Below, one piece after another: positions 55,403-64,000 of a DNA stretch of 64,000 bases. Position 1 is the stretch's first letter. Every line of letters starts with the position of its first letter. A program made the position numbers and the translations under genes. The stretch lies in assembly GCA_035946615.1 (NCBI GenBank), contig DASYZB010000074.1, positions 1 to 64,000 of the forward strand, read 5' to 3'. The DNA comes from Verrucomicrobiia bacterium. GTDB lineage: Bacteria > Verrucomicrobiota > Verrucomicrobiia > Limisphaerales > UBA8199. The notes under the pieces are model-generated. The model did not search any database. It was given only the letters and a program-made list of their open reading frames with translations, and had not been told where the DNA came from.

Positions 55403-55430
55403 TTGACACTTGGTCCGCTTTTTGCATACT
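55403..55430 (+). promoter_or_regulatory. Sigma-70-type promoter of the PEP-CTERM gene
   Basis: -35 TTGACA (55403-55408) and -10 CATACT (55425-55430) with a 16-bp spacer. A start near 55437 would give a leader of about 30 nt to the ATG at 55468, which argues for that start rather than 55438. Confidence 0.55.
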
Positions 55431-55467
55431 TGGGTATATGAACCCGTTGCCGATTAACCCTTCCAAC

Positions 55468-56256
55468 ATGAAAACGCAATTCTCCCCCCATATGTTAAGC
55501 CGCGTCGCTTTGGCCTTGGTTGCCTTCGGGTTAGGAGCTCAAGCCCAGGCGCAAATCAGTTCAATCAATTCCGCCGTAGTCACCCCGCGCTTTTTCAATG
55601 ATATGACCAGCGCGACGGGGACTTACATAAACAACTATCCTACTGCCATTACGCTGGGCGAGTCCGGGGCCTGGCGCGCGACGTCGGGCGGCTTGGACCG
55701 CGATCTCTGGCAGTTCTCGAATAACAACGGGTCCAGCGCCTACACCTTCGGGGCCAATGATCACTTTACGGCTACCATTACCCTAAACGTTTCGGGGACC
55801 ACCGCCGTTGATAACGAGGCGGGCTTCATTATACCCAACGCCAATAGCACCTTTGGCGGCGGCGATTTGCAGTTCCTGGCTGATCCCAATAGCGGCTTTT
55901 TGGGCATGTTCGGCGGAACCGGCTTCTGGAACTCGGGATTGACCTACACCGCGGGTAGTACGGTTACTTTGGGAATGACATATTTCTTCGACGCGGCGAA
56001 GAGCCAGAATGCCTTCCAGTTTTGGGTCAATAACGGCAGCGGTAATATCTTTAGCCCGGTCCAGGACTGGAGTGGCAGTCTGGCCGGCGATACCGTTGGG
56101 GGCTATTACCAAATCGGAAATAGTGGCAGTGCCCCAGGCTCCTCGGGGCAGGCGGTCTTCGGAAACCTCAGCATTGCACCGGTCCCTGAGCCCTCCGTTT
56201 TGGCTCTCCTGGCTTTGGGTTTTCTCCCACTGCTCCGGCACCGCCGCGTGGCCTGA
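55468..56256 (+). CDS. PEP-CTERM sorting-signal surface protein
   Basis: The 262-residue protein has an N-terminal signal peptide (MLSRVALALVAFGLGAQAQA) and a C-terminal VPEPSVLALLALGFLPLLRHRR: the PEP motif, a hydrophobic helix and a basic end that exosortase (EpsH/XrtA-type) recognises for surface attachment. The body is beta-rich, Gly/Asn/Ser-rich, without a recognised catalytic site. No exosortase lies in the window. The ATG at 55468 is chosen from promoter position. The 268 bp downstream hold a GC palindrome (CCCCGGGCAGCGCCCGGGG at about 56428-56446), possibly a terminator. Confidence 0.85.
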   Translation: MKTQFSPHMLSRVALALVAFGLGAQAQAQISSINSAVVTPRFFNDMTSATGTYINNYPTAITLGESGAWRATSGGLDRDLWQFSNNNGSSAYTFGANDHFTATITLNVSGTTAVDNEAGFIIPNANSTFGGGDLQFLADPNSGFLGMFGGTGFWNSGLTYTAGSTVTLGMTYFFDAAKSQNAFQFWVNNGSGNIFSPVQDWSGSLAGDTVGGYYQIGNSGSAPGSSGQAVFGNLSIAPVPEPSVLALLALGFLPLLRHRRVA

Positions 56257-56427
56257 GGTCCGGGCGTTACCCCAAGGTCCAGTTGCACGCCCGGCCGACG
56301 CTGAGAGGAGGACCCCGTAACAGGCTTCCCTTGCCCACATCTTTCTGCTCATCACATCAGTCGCCTTCTGATGTTCTTCGCCGGACTAGGGTCGAAACGC
56401 CTGACACCAGCGGCGTCTTTCACACCA

Positions 56428-56446
56428 GCCCCGGGCAGCGCCCGGG
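56428..56446. terminator. GC-rich hairpin between convergent genes
   Basis: CCCCGGGC-AGC-GCCCGGGG style palindrome in the gap between the PEP-CTERM gene and the convergent cytochrome c gene. No T-run follows on either strand, so it is not a classic intrinsic terminator. Coordinates approximate to a few bases. Confidence 0.35.
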
Positions 56447-56524
56447 GTGAGGTGAACCGGTTAAAGATGCCTTCTGAGCGCAGGGCCACTCGCTCTGTTA
56501 CAACAATGCCCCAACGACCTGGAT

Positions 56525-58201
56525 TCAAGGCGCCTTCGGACCTGATGCCAACGTGTTGGTTACCGTCAGGTTCAATTTAGCCAGGAAAGCCTTCGGGTCT
56601 TGCTCGAATTTCGCTTTGCAATCATTGCAGCAAAAGGCAATCAGGCGGCCCTCATAAACAAAGGTCTTGCTGGGGTCGATGGGTTTGCCTGAGACGGGGC
56701 ACATCGTGTTGATCGGGGTCTGATTGGTTGGCGCGGCATTGGCGAGGCTGGTCCCCAGGTCCACGGAAATTTGCGCATCCCGGATTTTGGCTTTGAGTTG
56801 CTCGATTTCCTGCTGCCATTTGTCCAGTTGCTCGGTATCCGTCCGTGCGGCGGTGAATTCAGTGGCTCCCGTGGAGGTGACCTTGGTTTCCCAAAGATAA
56901 ACCTGTTTCAATCGGGGCATTTGTTCAAGCCCTCTCAGGCCGGCGTCAGTAACTGCCGTTGCGTAGAGATTGAGGTACTCGAGATTGGCCAGGCTGCTGA
57001 CATGGGCCAGGGCCTTGTCGGTGATCGCTGTGCGTTCCAGGTGAAGGCGGCTGAGGTTGGGCATGGTTTCCAATTGGGCCAAGCCGGCATCGGTTACCGC
57101 GGTGCCGCCCAGGTCCAGCCAGCGCAGGTTGGGTCCAAGAGGGGCCAGGCGCGCCAATTGGGCATCGCCGAAGCTGGTTCCGGCGACACCGGCGTTGCAC
57201 TCAAGCCAGGCGTCCTTCTGTGAAAGGGCCATGACGACGATGTGCAAATCATCGCTGAGGCTCGACGCCAGCGGCAAGATGTCTTTGAGCGGTTTGGGCG
57301 GCACTGCTTTAGCAAGGTGCCGGAGGGCGCCGAAGCGCGAATCGAGGATGCGGGTGATAGCGAGCGGCGGCTTGAGCTCGCCCACTTTCTTATCGCCGGA
57401 CGCGCCCGCATCAATCCACCAAGCCAGCAGCGTGATGTCCCCTGATGTGGGTTGTGGCTTGTCTTTTGGCGGCATGTGGTCGTCTTCGCCTAAATCGAGC
57501 CGCAGCCGTTTAATCATCTCGCTATTGCCGGCTTTTCCCGGCACCAAGGCAGGTCCTGAGCCCCCGCCCTTAAGAACAGCCGCGAAAGAATCCAGGCGCA
57601 GCTTGCCTTTGGCTTTGCTGGGGCCATGGCACGAGACACAATCCTTTTGCAGGATGGGTTGAACGACTTCAGAAAAGACCTGCGCCTCAGCCGGCGGCTT
57701 CGTGCTGACAGGCGGTTGAGCGGGTGGAGCTGGATGGACCTGGGAGCCCGCCCCCAGCCAATTGCGGAACGGGCGCGGCGCATAACGGACCAGGTAATCG
57801 CTGCCATGGGTGAGTGAGCCGCCAAAGTGGCTGGCCAAAATGAGGGCGCCGGTTGAGATGAAAAGGCACCAGCGAAAGGCTGTCTTGAGTTCGAGCCGGT
57901 AGAGCACACCCGCCACGACGACGATTGCGGCCGTGCTGATGCCGGTCCATTTGTGCCATTGCAGCAAGTGCGCGGGGTAGCCGCCGGCCAGCGAAAGCAT
58001 CCAGCCGCAGAGGGCGGTGAAGACAGCCGCCGGTATGGCCAGCGCCAGGATTAAGCCGGTGTTGGCGTTGGCGTGACGGAATCGGGGGAAGCGTGCCAAC
58101 AATTCGAGCGTGGCCAGCAGCAATACCAGCGCAATCGGCAGATGGATCAGCAGCACGTGCAGTCGCCCCAGGAACAGGACGATCTCTGGCGGGCCGCTCA
58201 C
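56525..58201 (-). CDS. Planctomycete-type cytochrome c protein with LRR and YHS-like C-terminus
   Basis: The 558-residue protein begins with about five membrane helices (DUF2231-like) then a haem-binding CVSCH at 188-192 with MPPKDKPQ as the probable Met ligand region. Leucine-rich repeats follow ([25 protein letters not shown], about 355-440), then a C-terminal YHS-like [12 protein letters not shown]...[18 protein letters not shown] (about 500-540) with Cys pairs for metal binding. This points to an electron-transfer or metal-sensing membrane protein. Its GTG start overlaps the stop of the DUF1501 gene by 4 bp. It is the last gene of a three-gene operon. Function inferred only in outline. 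Confidence 0.82.
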   Translation of the reverse strand: MSGPPEIVLFLGRLHVLLIHLPIALVLLLATLELLARFPRFRHANANTGLILALAIPAAVFTALCGWMLSLAGGYPAHLLQWHKWTGISTAAIVVVAGVLYRLELKTAFRWCLFISTGALILASHFGGSLTHGSDYLVRYAPRPFRNWLGAGSQVHPAPPAQPPVSTKPPAEAQVFSEVVQPILQKDCVSCHGPSKAKGKLRLDSFAAVLKGGGSGPALVPGKAGNSEMIKRLRLDLGEDDHMPPKDKPQPTSGDITLLAWWIDAGASGDKKVGELKPPLAITRILDSRFGALRHLAKAVPPKPLKDILPLASSLSDDLHIVVMALSQKDAWLECNAGVAGTSFGDAQLARLAPLGPNLRWLDLGGTAVTDAGLAQLETMPNLSRLHLERTAITDKALAHVSSLANLEYLNLYATAVTDAGLRGLEQMPRLKQVYLWETKVTSTGATEFTAARTDTEQLDKWQQEIEQLKAKIRDAQISVDLGTSLANAAPTNQTPINTMCPVSGKPIDPSKTFVYEGRLIAFCCNDCKAKFEQDPKAFLAKLNLTVTNTLASGPKAP

Positions 58202-59676
58202 GCCAGAATTCCTTTCACAGGCGTTGCGGGCGCTTCCGTCCCGACGAGTTTCTGGTCCAGCCCCTGGAAATTATATGTCAGGCGGTTATGGTCGATGCCC
58301 ATTTGGTGTAGAATTGTCGCATTAATGTCACGGATATGCACCGGGTCGCGGACGATATTATAGCTGAAATCGTCGGTTTCGCCATAGACAAGGCCGCCCT
58401 GGACCCCGCCGCCGGCCATCCACATCGTGTAACAGCGCGGATGATGGTCGCGCCCATAGTTATCCTGGCGCAGCTCGCCCTGGCAATAGACGGTGCGTCC
58501 GAACTCGCCGCCCCAAACGATTAGGGTTTCATCGAGCAACCCGCGTTGTTTAAGGTCGAGAATGAGACCCCTGCAGGCCTGGTCGATGTCGCGGCATTGC
58601 AACGGCAGGTCGCGGGGCAGGTCCCCGTGATGGTCCCATTCGCGATGGAGCAGTTGGACCACGCGCACGCCGCGCTCAATGAGGCGGCGGGCCAGCAGCG
58701 CGCTGGCTGCGAAGGTGCCGGGCTGGGTTACCTCGGGTCCGTACAGATCGAGGACCGATTTTGGCTCGCTGGAAATATCAACCAGCCCCGGGATTGAGGT
58801 CTGCATCCGGAAGGCCATTTCATATTGAGCGATGCGGGTTTCTATTTCCGGGTCACCCGAGCGTTGAAACCCGGTTTGATTCAGTTTAGCCAAATCATCC
58901 AGCATCGTGCGGCGGGTTGCCGAGTCCACTCCTGCAGGGTTATTCAAATAGAGCACCGGGTCGCCGTTAGCGCGCAAGGCAACACCCTGATGGCGGGAGG
59001 GCAGGAAGCCCGAGCCCCAGAGCCGTTGGTAAAGGGCCTGGGCATCGCGTTTGGCGGACCAGCGGGGTGTCATGACCACGAACGCGGGCAAATCGTCCGC
59101 TTCGCTGCCTAGCCCGTAGGAAAGCCAGGCCCCAATGCTGGGTTTGCCCGGGATTTGGTTGCCGGTCAGGATGTATGTGGAGGCAGGGTCGTGATTAATT
59201 GCCTCGGTATAAACGGTGCGGATGACGGCCAGTTCGTCCACAACCTGCGCCGTGTGCGGGAGCAGTTCGCTGACCATGGTGCCGCATTTACCGTGCGGGG
59301 CAAATTTGTAAATCGATGGGGCGATTGGAAAGCGTTTTTGACCGGAGGTCATCGTGGTCAACCGCTGGCCGTTGCGGATGGAATCGGGCAGGTCGGCGTC
59401 GAACATTGCCTTCAGGTTGGGTTTGTAGTCCCAAAGATCAATCTGCGATGGCGCGCCATTCATGAACAGGTAGATCAATCGGCGGGCTTTAGGCGCAAAG
59501 TGGGGCAGTCCCGGCAAAGCCGGATGCGAGCGGGCCGTGGGGAGCGGAGCAGCATTGGCTTTGAACAAGTCCGGGAACATGAGCGAGGCCAGGGCGATGC
59601 GGCCTGCTGCCAGACCAGTGCTCTTGAAGAACATGCGGCGGGTAAGATGCCCCTCTAGGTTTCCAAATGGTTGCAT
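58198..59676 (-). CDS. DUF1501 domain-containing protein (Tat-exported)
   Basis: The 492-residue protein has a twin-arginine leader ([24 protein letters not shown]) and the DUF1501 body, a sulfatase/alkaline-phosphatase-like fold. [58 protein letters not shown] and [11 protein letters not shown] carry likely metal ligands. DUF1501 genes nearly always pair with PSD1 cytochrome c genes, as here (8 bp gap). Their joint role is unproven; oxidative breakdown of an extracellular polymer has been suggested. Confidence 0.9.
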   Translation of the reverse strand: MQPFGNLEGHLTRRMFFKSTGLAAGRIALASLMFPDLFKANAAPLPTARSHPALPGLPHFAPKARRLIYLFMNGAPSQIDLWDYKPNLKAMFDADLPDSIRNGQRLTTMTSGQKRFPIAPSIYKFAPHGKCGTMVSELLPHTAQVVDELAVIRTVYTEAINHDPASTYILTGNQIPGKPSIGAWLSYGLGSEADDLPAFVVMTPRWSAKRDAQALYQRLWGSGFLPSRHQGVALRANGDPVLYLNNPAGVDSATRRTMLDDLAKLNQTGFQRSGDPEIETRIAQYEMAFRMQTSIPGLVDISSEPKSVLDLYGPEVTQPGTFAASALLARRLIERGVRVVQLLHREWDHHGDLPRDLPLQCRDIDQACRGLILDLKQRGLLDETLIVWGGEFGRTVYCQGELRQDNYGRDHHPRCYTMWMAGGGVQGGLVYGETDDFSYNIVRDPVHIRDINATILHQMGIDHNRLTYNFQGLDQKLVGTEAPATPVKGILA

Positions 59677-59684
59677 AATGCCTT

Positions 59685-62600
59685 TCAGTTCAAAGTTACT
59701 GTCTCATCCAGGTTGAGCAGGAGGTTGGCGACCATGGTATAGGCGGCCAGGTCGGGCGCCGGCACGCCGGCTGGCACCGGCGATTCGCCAACCCCGATGA
59801 CCTTCCTGGCAGCGGCGGGGTCCGCCTCGAAATGGGCGCGTTGCGCTGCCAGGTCTTCCTTGAGCACCTCACACTCGTTCCCCGCTGGCGGGCGCGAGGT
59901 AACCAGCCTGAAACCGTACATGAGCCGCTCAGCATCGTCGGCCCCCCCTTCGTGCAACATGCGGTAGCCCAAGTTGCGGGCCGCCTCGAAAAACGCCGTG
60001 TCATTCATAGTAACCAGCGCCTGCAGAGGTGTGTCGGTCCGTTCCCGGCGCGCCCAGCACTTTTCACGGGAAGGCGCATCGAAGGTAATCATCGCCGGAG
60101 GCGGAGCGGTGCGTTTCCAAAAGAGGTACAGGCTGCGCCGATAGAGCGCGTCACCGTGGTCCTGGGTGTATTTGGCGGTATTGCTGGTGGTGTAACCGAC
60201 CGCTTCCCAAATGCCCCTGGGTTGATAGGGACGCACACCGCGCCCGCCTATCTTCAGATTCAGCAGGCCACTCACATCCAAGGCGTAGTCTCGCAGCACC
60301 TCGGCATCAAGCCGATGCCGCGGGCCGCGGGCCAGCAGCCGGTTTTCAGGGTCGAGTTGGACCAACTGCGGTGTCACCTTCGAATCCTGGCGGTAAGTGG
60401 CTGAGGTGACCATGACCCGGACCATGTGTTTTACGTCCCAATGAGAAGCCATGAATTCGGTGGCGAGCCAATCCAGCAACTCGGGATGCGATGGCCATTC
60501 GCCCTTGGTGCCAAAGTCCTCCGAGGTCTTTACTATGCCCACACCAAAGAACTGTTGCCAAAAACGATTGACCGTCACGCGGGCCGTCAACGGGTGCTTC
60601 GCATCGACCAGCCACCGCGCGAAAGTGAGGCGGTTGTTTTCTTCGGAAGGAGGCAGTGGCGGTAAGAATGCCGGAACACCCGGGCCGACCGGCTCGCCGT
60701 GTTTGTCATACTGGCCCCGGACCAAAATCCAGGCCGGACGCGGCTTTGCCAGTTCCTCAGAGATCATGGTGGCGGGGACCTTGGCTTCGATGGTGTCGCG
60801 TTTTTCCTGTGCGGATTTCACCGCCTCGCGAAGAGGCGCAAGCTCGGATTTAGGGTCGGTATACACCTCGGCCAGATAATAGTCCCGCAATTCCTTGCGC
60901 GCGTCCTCGTGCAGGCTGCCGGGTTTCTTTTTCAGCAGGTGTTTGATTTTATCAGGCACATCGGCATGGTCTCCTTTCTCGCGTTGGATTTTTTCCCAGG
61001 CTGCCAGCGAGACCTTCGGGTCCTGCGCCGGGTCGTGCGCAGAAACAAGCCCCGCCTTGTCCCAATAGACAGTGCCGCCGAATTGAGTGAACGCCATGCC
61101 GGTAACCTCCGCGCCGGGTTGCAAGCCGAGAGCCGCTGCGTCGATTTCCAATCGCGCCCATTTCCCGGTTTCGGGCAAGGTGCCCGCCTGGACCTTGTCT
61201 GGCGAGTTTTTGGTACCAAAAGGAATGGCGTCCTCATCGCCCCAGTTGGACCGATAATGCCAATCATCGGTGTGATATTGGAGCATGATGGCCTTGGGCG
61301 GGTCCTTCGGATCGAGATAAACATTGGCAAACCACTTGTCCCCCGGGCCGATGGCCAGTGGTTGGTCGCATTTGCTGAAATAGACCTGGTGAGTTCCTGC
61401 GCCGGTGCGCCGTAGCGCCCGCTGGCCGCTGAATACCTGGCCTTTATCCTTCGTGACCCATTGTTCACCTTTGTTGCCCTCTTGAATCGTCACCTCGGCG
61501 CCTTTGGGAAAATCATCGTCCACCCAAACGATCTCCTCAGGCGCGGTTTTAGCGGCATTCGTCAACGTGGCCGGATCGACGTAGTCCATTGCGGCGACGA
61601 GGTCCTTCATCTTGGCTTTGAGTTCGGCTATGTGGGCGTCGAATTCATTCAATTCCTTCTCTTGTTCAGCCGAAGGCAATTTCATTGAAGGCGGAGGGAG
61701 CAGGGCGTTTCCATCCATGGCCTTTTCGGAGATGTTATTAAAGATGGAAAACACTTCGTAGAACTCCTTTTGCGAGATGGGATCGAACTTGTGATCATGG
61801 CAAACAGCGCAGCCCATGGTCAGGCCCATCCAGGTCGTGGCGGTGGTCTCGACCCGATCGACGGCGTAGCGCACCTGGAATTCCTCATCGATGGCCCCGC
61901 CTTCGCTGGTCGAGACGTTGCAGCGGTTAAAGCCGGATGCAACTTTTTGCTCGGGCGTCGCGTTGGGCAGGAGGTCCCCGGCCAATTGCCAGACGGTGAA
62001 CTGGTCGAATGGCATATTGCGGTTGAAGGCCTTCACGACCCAATCCCGGTAAGGCCATAGCGAACGCTCGTTATCAAGATGCAGCCCGTGGGTGTCACCG
62101 TAGCGTGCAAGGTCCAGCCAGTAGCGGGCCATGTTTTCGCCGTAGTGCGGCGAATCGAGCAAACTGTCCACCAGCCGCTCATAGGCATCTGGCCGCTTAT
62201 CGGCCAGAAAGGCATCGACCTCAGACAGCGTCGGCGGCAGGCCAGTCAGGTCTAGTGTCACCCGGCGCACGAGGGTTTCTTTGGAAGCCTCGGGCGATGG
62301 CCCTAAATGCTTGGCTTCGAGTTCGGCCAGGATAAAGCGATCCACATCGTTGCGCGGCCAGTCGGTTCTCTTCACTGCCGGCAGTTCGGGCCGGACTGGG
62401 GCTACGAAGGCCCAATGCTTCTGATAAACCGCTCCATCGAGAATCCATTGGCGGAGCAGCGCAATTTGGTCGGGGGCCAATCTCCTTCTGGCTTCGGGCG
62501 GAGGCATTTGGACTTTAGGTTCGGTGGAATTGATGCGGCGCCACAAATCGCTGCCTTGGAGGTCGCCGGGTTTAATCGCCTGGTGTCCTTTGCGGACAGC

Positions 62601-62819
62601 GGTGGCGCTTTCGGGCAGGTCAAGGCGAAGCTCGGCTTTGCGCTTGCTGGCGTCCCGGCCATGGCACGTGAGGCAGTTATCGGAAAGGATCGGCCGGATG
62701 TCGCGGTTGAACAGGACAGCGCTTTGAGCGGCCTGGCTGGAAGCCAGCCAAAACAACGCCAATGCCGGCAACAGTCCCAGCAACGCGCATTGGCCTCGGC
62801 GTGACGTTTGTACCTTCAC
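59685..62819 (-). CDS. PSD1/planctomycete cytochrome c domain protein
   Basis: The 1044-residue exported protein has a signal peptide ([20 protein letters not shown]), a PSCyt1 haem site CLTCH at 49-53, then PSCyt2/DUF1549 ([13 protein letters not shown]..., [20 protein letters not shown]..., [18 protein letters not shown]) with a second haem site [13 protein letters not shown]. An insertion domain follows (about 420-650, carbohydrate-binding-like), then PSD1/DUF1553 ([29 protein letters not shown] and [15 protein letters not shown]...). GTG at 62819 is chosen because AGAGGGA lies about 8 bases before it; GTG 62855 is in frame. First gene of the operon with DUF1501 and the cytochrome c gene. 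Confidence 0.9.
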   Translation of the reverse strand: MKVQTSRRGQCALLGLLPALALFWLASSQAAQSAVLFNRDIRPILSDNCLTCHGRDASKRKAELRLDLPESATAVRKGHQAIKPGDLQGSDLWRRINSTEPKVQMPPPEARRRLAPDQIALLRQWILDGAVYQKHWAFVAPVRPELPAVKRTDWPRNDVDRFILAELEAKHLGPSPEASKETLVRRVTLDLTGLPPTLSEVDAFLADKRPDAYERLVDSLLDSPHYGENMARYWLDLARYGDTHGLHLDNERSLWPYRDWVVKAFNRNMPFDQFTVWQLAGDLLPNATPEQKVASGFNRCNVSTSEGGAIDEEFQVRYAVDRVETTATTWMGLTMGCAVCHDHKFDPISQKEFYEVFSIFNNISEKAMDGNALLPPPSMKLPSAEQEKELNEFDAHIAELKAKMKDLVAAMDYVDPATLTNAAKTAPEEIVWVDDDFPKGAEVTIQEGNKGEQWVTKDKGQVFSGQRALRRTGAGTHQVYFSKCDQPLAIGPGDKWFANVYLDPKDPPKAIMLQYHTDDWHYRSNWGDEDAIPFGTKNSPDKVQAGTLPETGKWARLEIDAAALGLQPGAEVTGMAFTQFGGTVYWDKAGLVSAHDPAQDPKVSLAAWEKIQREKGDHADVPDKIKHLLKKKPGSLHEDARKELRDYYLAEVYTDPKSELAPLREAVKSAQEKRDTIEAKVPATMISEELAKPRPAWILVRGQYDKHGEPVGPGVPAFLPPLPPSEENNRLTFARWLVDAKHPLTARVTVNRFWQQFFGVGIVKTSEDFGTKGEWPSHPELLDWLATEFMASHWDVKHMVRVMVTSATYRQDSKVTPQLVQLDPENRLLARGPRHRLDAEVLRDYALDVSGLLNLKIGGRGVRPYQPRGIWEAVGYTTSNTAKYTQDHGDALYRRSLYLFWKRTAPPPAMITFDAPSREKCWARRERTDTPLQALVTMNDTAFFEAARNLGYRMLHEGGADDAERLMYGFRLVTSRPPAGNECEVLKEDLAAQRAHFEADPAAARKVIGVGESPVPAGVPAPDLAAYTMVANLLLNLDETVTLN

Positions 62820-63008
62820 ACAACCAGTCCCTCTCGATACCAGAAGCTCGCACACGCCTTTTTGAAGGCGAAAAGCTGCTTAATGTCGCATAAACATAAC
62901 GCGAAGAGACCATTCGACAAGCTGAAATATTGGATTAGTTCAAGTCGCAAGCCCTGCCCTGCCCCGGAAGCGCTTGTCCAAATCCGTTCCACGGAGTAGG
63001 TTTGGCTA

Positions 63009-64000
63009 ATGCCGTCGGTAAGTCCATCTAAGGGCATTGTCATGGCTGCCGCCATCCTCTGCGGGCCTTTGTTTTGCGCCTGGGCTGCCGCTCCAACAGG
63101 CCCGGTCGATTTCAATTTCCAGGTCCGGCCCATTCTGGCAGACCACTGCTTCAAATGCCACGGCCCGGATGAAAAGGCTCGCAAAGCCAAATTGCGCCTC
63201 GACCTACCCGACACCGCCTACGCCGTGCGTGACCCCAAAACGGGCCGACGCGCCATTGTCCCCTATCAGCCGGATCGCAGCGAATTGGTGCGGCGCATCA
63301 ACGCGCGCGATGATGACGAGCGAATGCCGCCCCCAGCTAGCAAGTTGGTCCTGAACGCACAGGAAAAGGCATTGCTGCGCCGGTGGGTCGAGCAGGGGGC
63401 CGAATACAAACCCCATTGGGCATTTGTACCGGTCGGCGATGTCAAAGTCCCCACGCCGCCGGACGGGAGCCACGCGCGCAATCCTATCGATGCGTTTGTC
63501 CAGGCCCGGCTCCAGCGAGAAGGGCTGGCCCTCTCTGCCGAAGCCAGCCGTGAAACTCTCATCCGCCGGCTCAGTTTCGATCTGCTCGGGCTTCCGCCTA
63601 CTCTCGAACAGATCGACCAGTTTCTCGGCGATACTTCCCCCAACGCTTACGAAAAGCTCGTTGATCGTTTGCTGGCTTCCCCAGCTTACGGTGAACAACA
63701 GGCTGCGCTTTGGCTCGACCTTGCCCGCTTCGCAGACACATACGGTTACCAGAACGACGTCGAATGCGACCTGTCTCCCTGGCGCGACTGGGTCATCCGC
63801 GCCTTTAACCAAAACCTCCCTTATGACCAGTTTATCACGTGGCAACTGGCCGGGGACCTCCTGCCAAATCCGACCCGCGACCAGGTCCTGGCCACCGCCT
63901 TCAACCGGCTGCACCGCCAAACCAACGAAGGCGGCAGCGTGGAAGAAGAGTTCCGCGTGGAATACGTCGCGGACCGAGTCGCCACGGCCGGCACCGCCTT
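63009..64000 (+). CDS. Second PSD1-family protein, cut by the window end
   Basis: At least 330 residues are visible before the window edge, with no stop. An N-terminal signal (MAAAILCGPLFCAWA) is followed by PSCyt1 with haem site CFKCH at 47-51, HWAFVPVGDVKVPTPPDG and the DUF1549 part ([44 protein letters not shown]). It is divergent from the first PSD1 operon, 190 bp away. An ATG at 63042 with AAGGG before it is an alternative start. Similar to but distinct from the first PSD1 copy. Confidence 0.85.
   Translation, partial: MPSVSPSKGIVMAAAILCGPLFCAWAAAPTGPVDFNFQVRPILADHCFKCHGPDEKARKAKLRLDLPDTAYAVRDPKTGRRAIVPYQPDRSELVRRINARDDDERMPPPASKLVLNAQEKALLRRWVEQGAEYKPHWAFVPVGDVKVPTPPDGSHARNPIDAFVQARLQREGLALSAEASRETLIRRLSFDLLGLPPTLEQIDQFLGDTSPNAYEKLVDRLLASPAYGEQQAALWLDLARFADTYGYQNDVECDLSPWRDWVIRAFNQNLPYDQFITWQLAGDLLPNPTRDQVLATAFNRLHRQTNEGGSVEEEFRVEYVADRVATAGTA

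Overview
The window looks like chromosomal DNA of a Gram-negative Verrucomicrobiota bacterium, most likely of the Pedosphaera/Limisphaerales type. Pointers are PSD1/DUF1501/planctomycete-type cytochrome c genes, a PEP-CTERM surface protein, a DUF1559-like pseudopilin, LpxD (lipid A), ribosomal proteins with low-complexity extensions, and many GC-rich palindromic interspersed repeats. This assignment is inferred from gene content, not from a marker-gene tree. No rRNA, tRNA or CRISPR was found.

Layout. 0-8 kb: an orphan ABC ATPase preceded by 60-bp tandem repeats, a decayed PAP2 phosphatase, a DUF3486-like small protein, a Tat-exported SGNH hydrolase, a GT28 glycolipid glycosyltransferase plus Lnt operon, and an MFS transporter. 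8.2-21.5 kb (minus strand): the S10-distal, spc and alpha ribosomal genes from rplB (L2) to rplQ (L17), with secY, map, infA and rpoA; rpmD and adk are absent. 21.5-46.4 kb: a mixed block with a solo GIY-YIG nuclease, several decayed genes, a Crp/Fnr regulator divergent from a YgbA_NO gene with an FNR/DNR-type box between them, an amino-sugar operon remnant (Gfo/Idh fragment, LmbE deacetylase, NagB-like), a large FN3/BspA-type surface protein, purA-uppS-cdsA-dxr, cysS-tmk, a DUF4404 protein, a pseudopilin with a thioredoxin-fold exported protein, an HlyD-type adaptor and a GH2 glycosidase. 46.4-48.5 kb (minus): rpsJ-rplC-rplD-rplW, the proximal half of the S10 operon. 49-53 kb: two fatty-acid desaturases around lpxD. 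53-55.4 kb: a BaiN/HI0933-like flavoprotein and a VOC/membrane-protein pair. 55.4-64 kb: a PEP-CTERM protein and planctomycete-type cytochrome c/DUF1501/PSD1 genes, the last one cut by the window end.

The main observation is that the normally contiguous S10 operon is split between L23 and L2 by about 25 kb that includes likely essential genes. Each half is preceded by a closely matching promoter (TTGCRT, 16 bp, TATATT, similar leader), as if the distal half had acquired a copy of the S10 promoter. A MITE-like 0.1-kb palindromic repeat lies just upstream of the L2 promoter, and an inverted copy lies about 31 kb away. Other points are a metallohydrolase gene broken by a frameshift and an amber codon, a chimeric sigma-factor/oxidoreductase reading frame, an exact 71-bp duplication inside one gene, and an unannotated 46-residue reading frame beside the HlyD gene.
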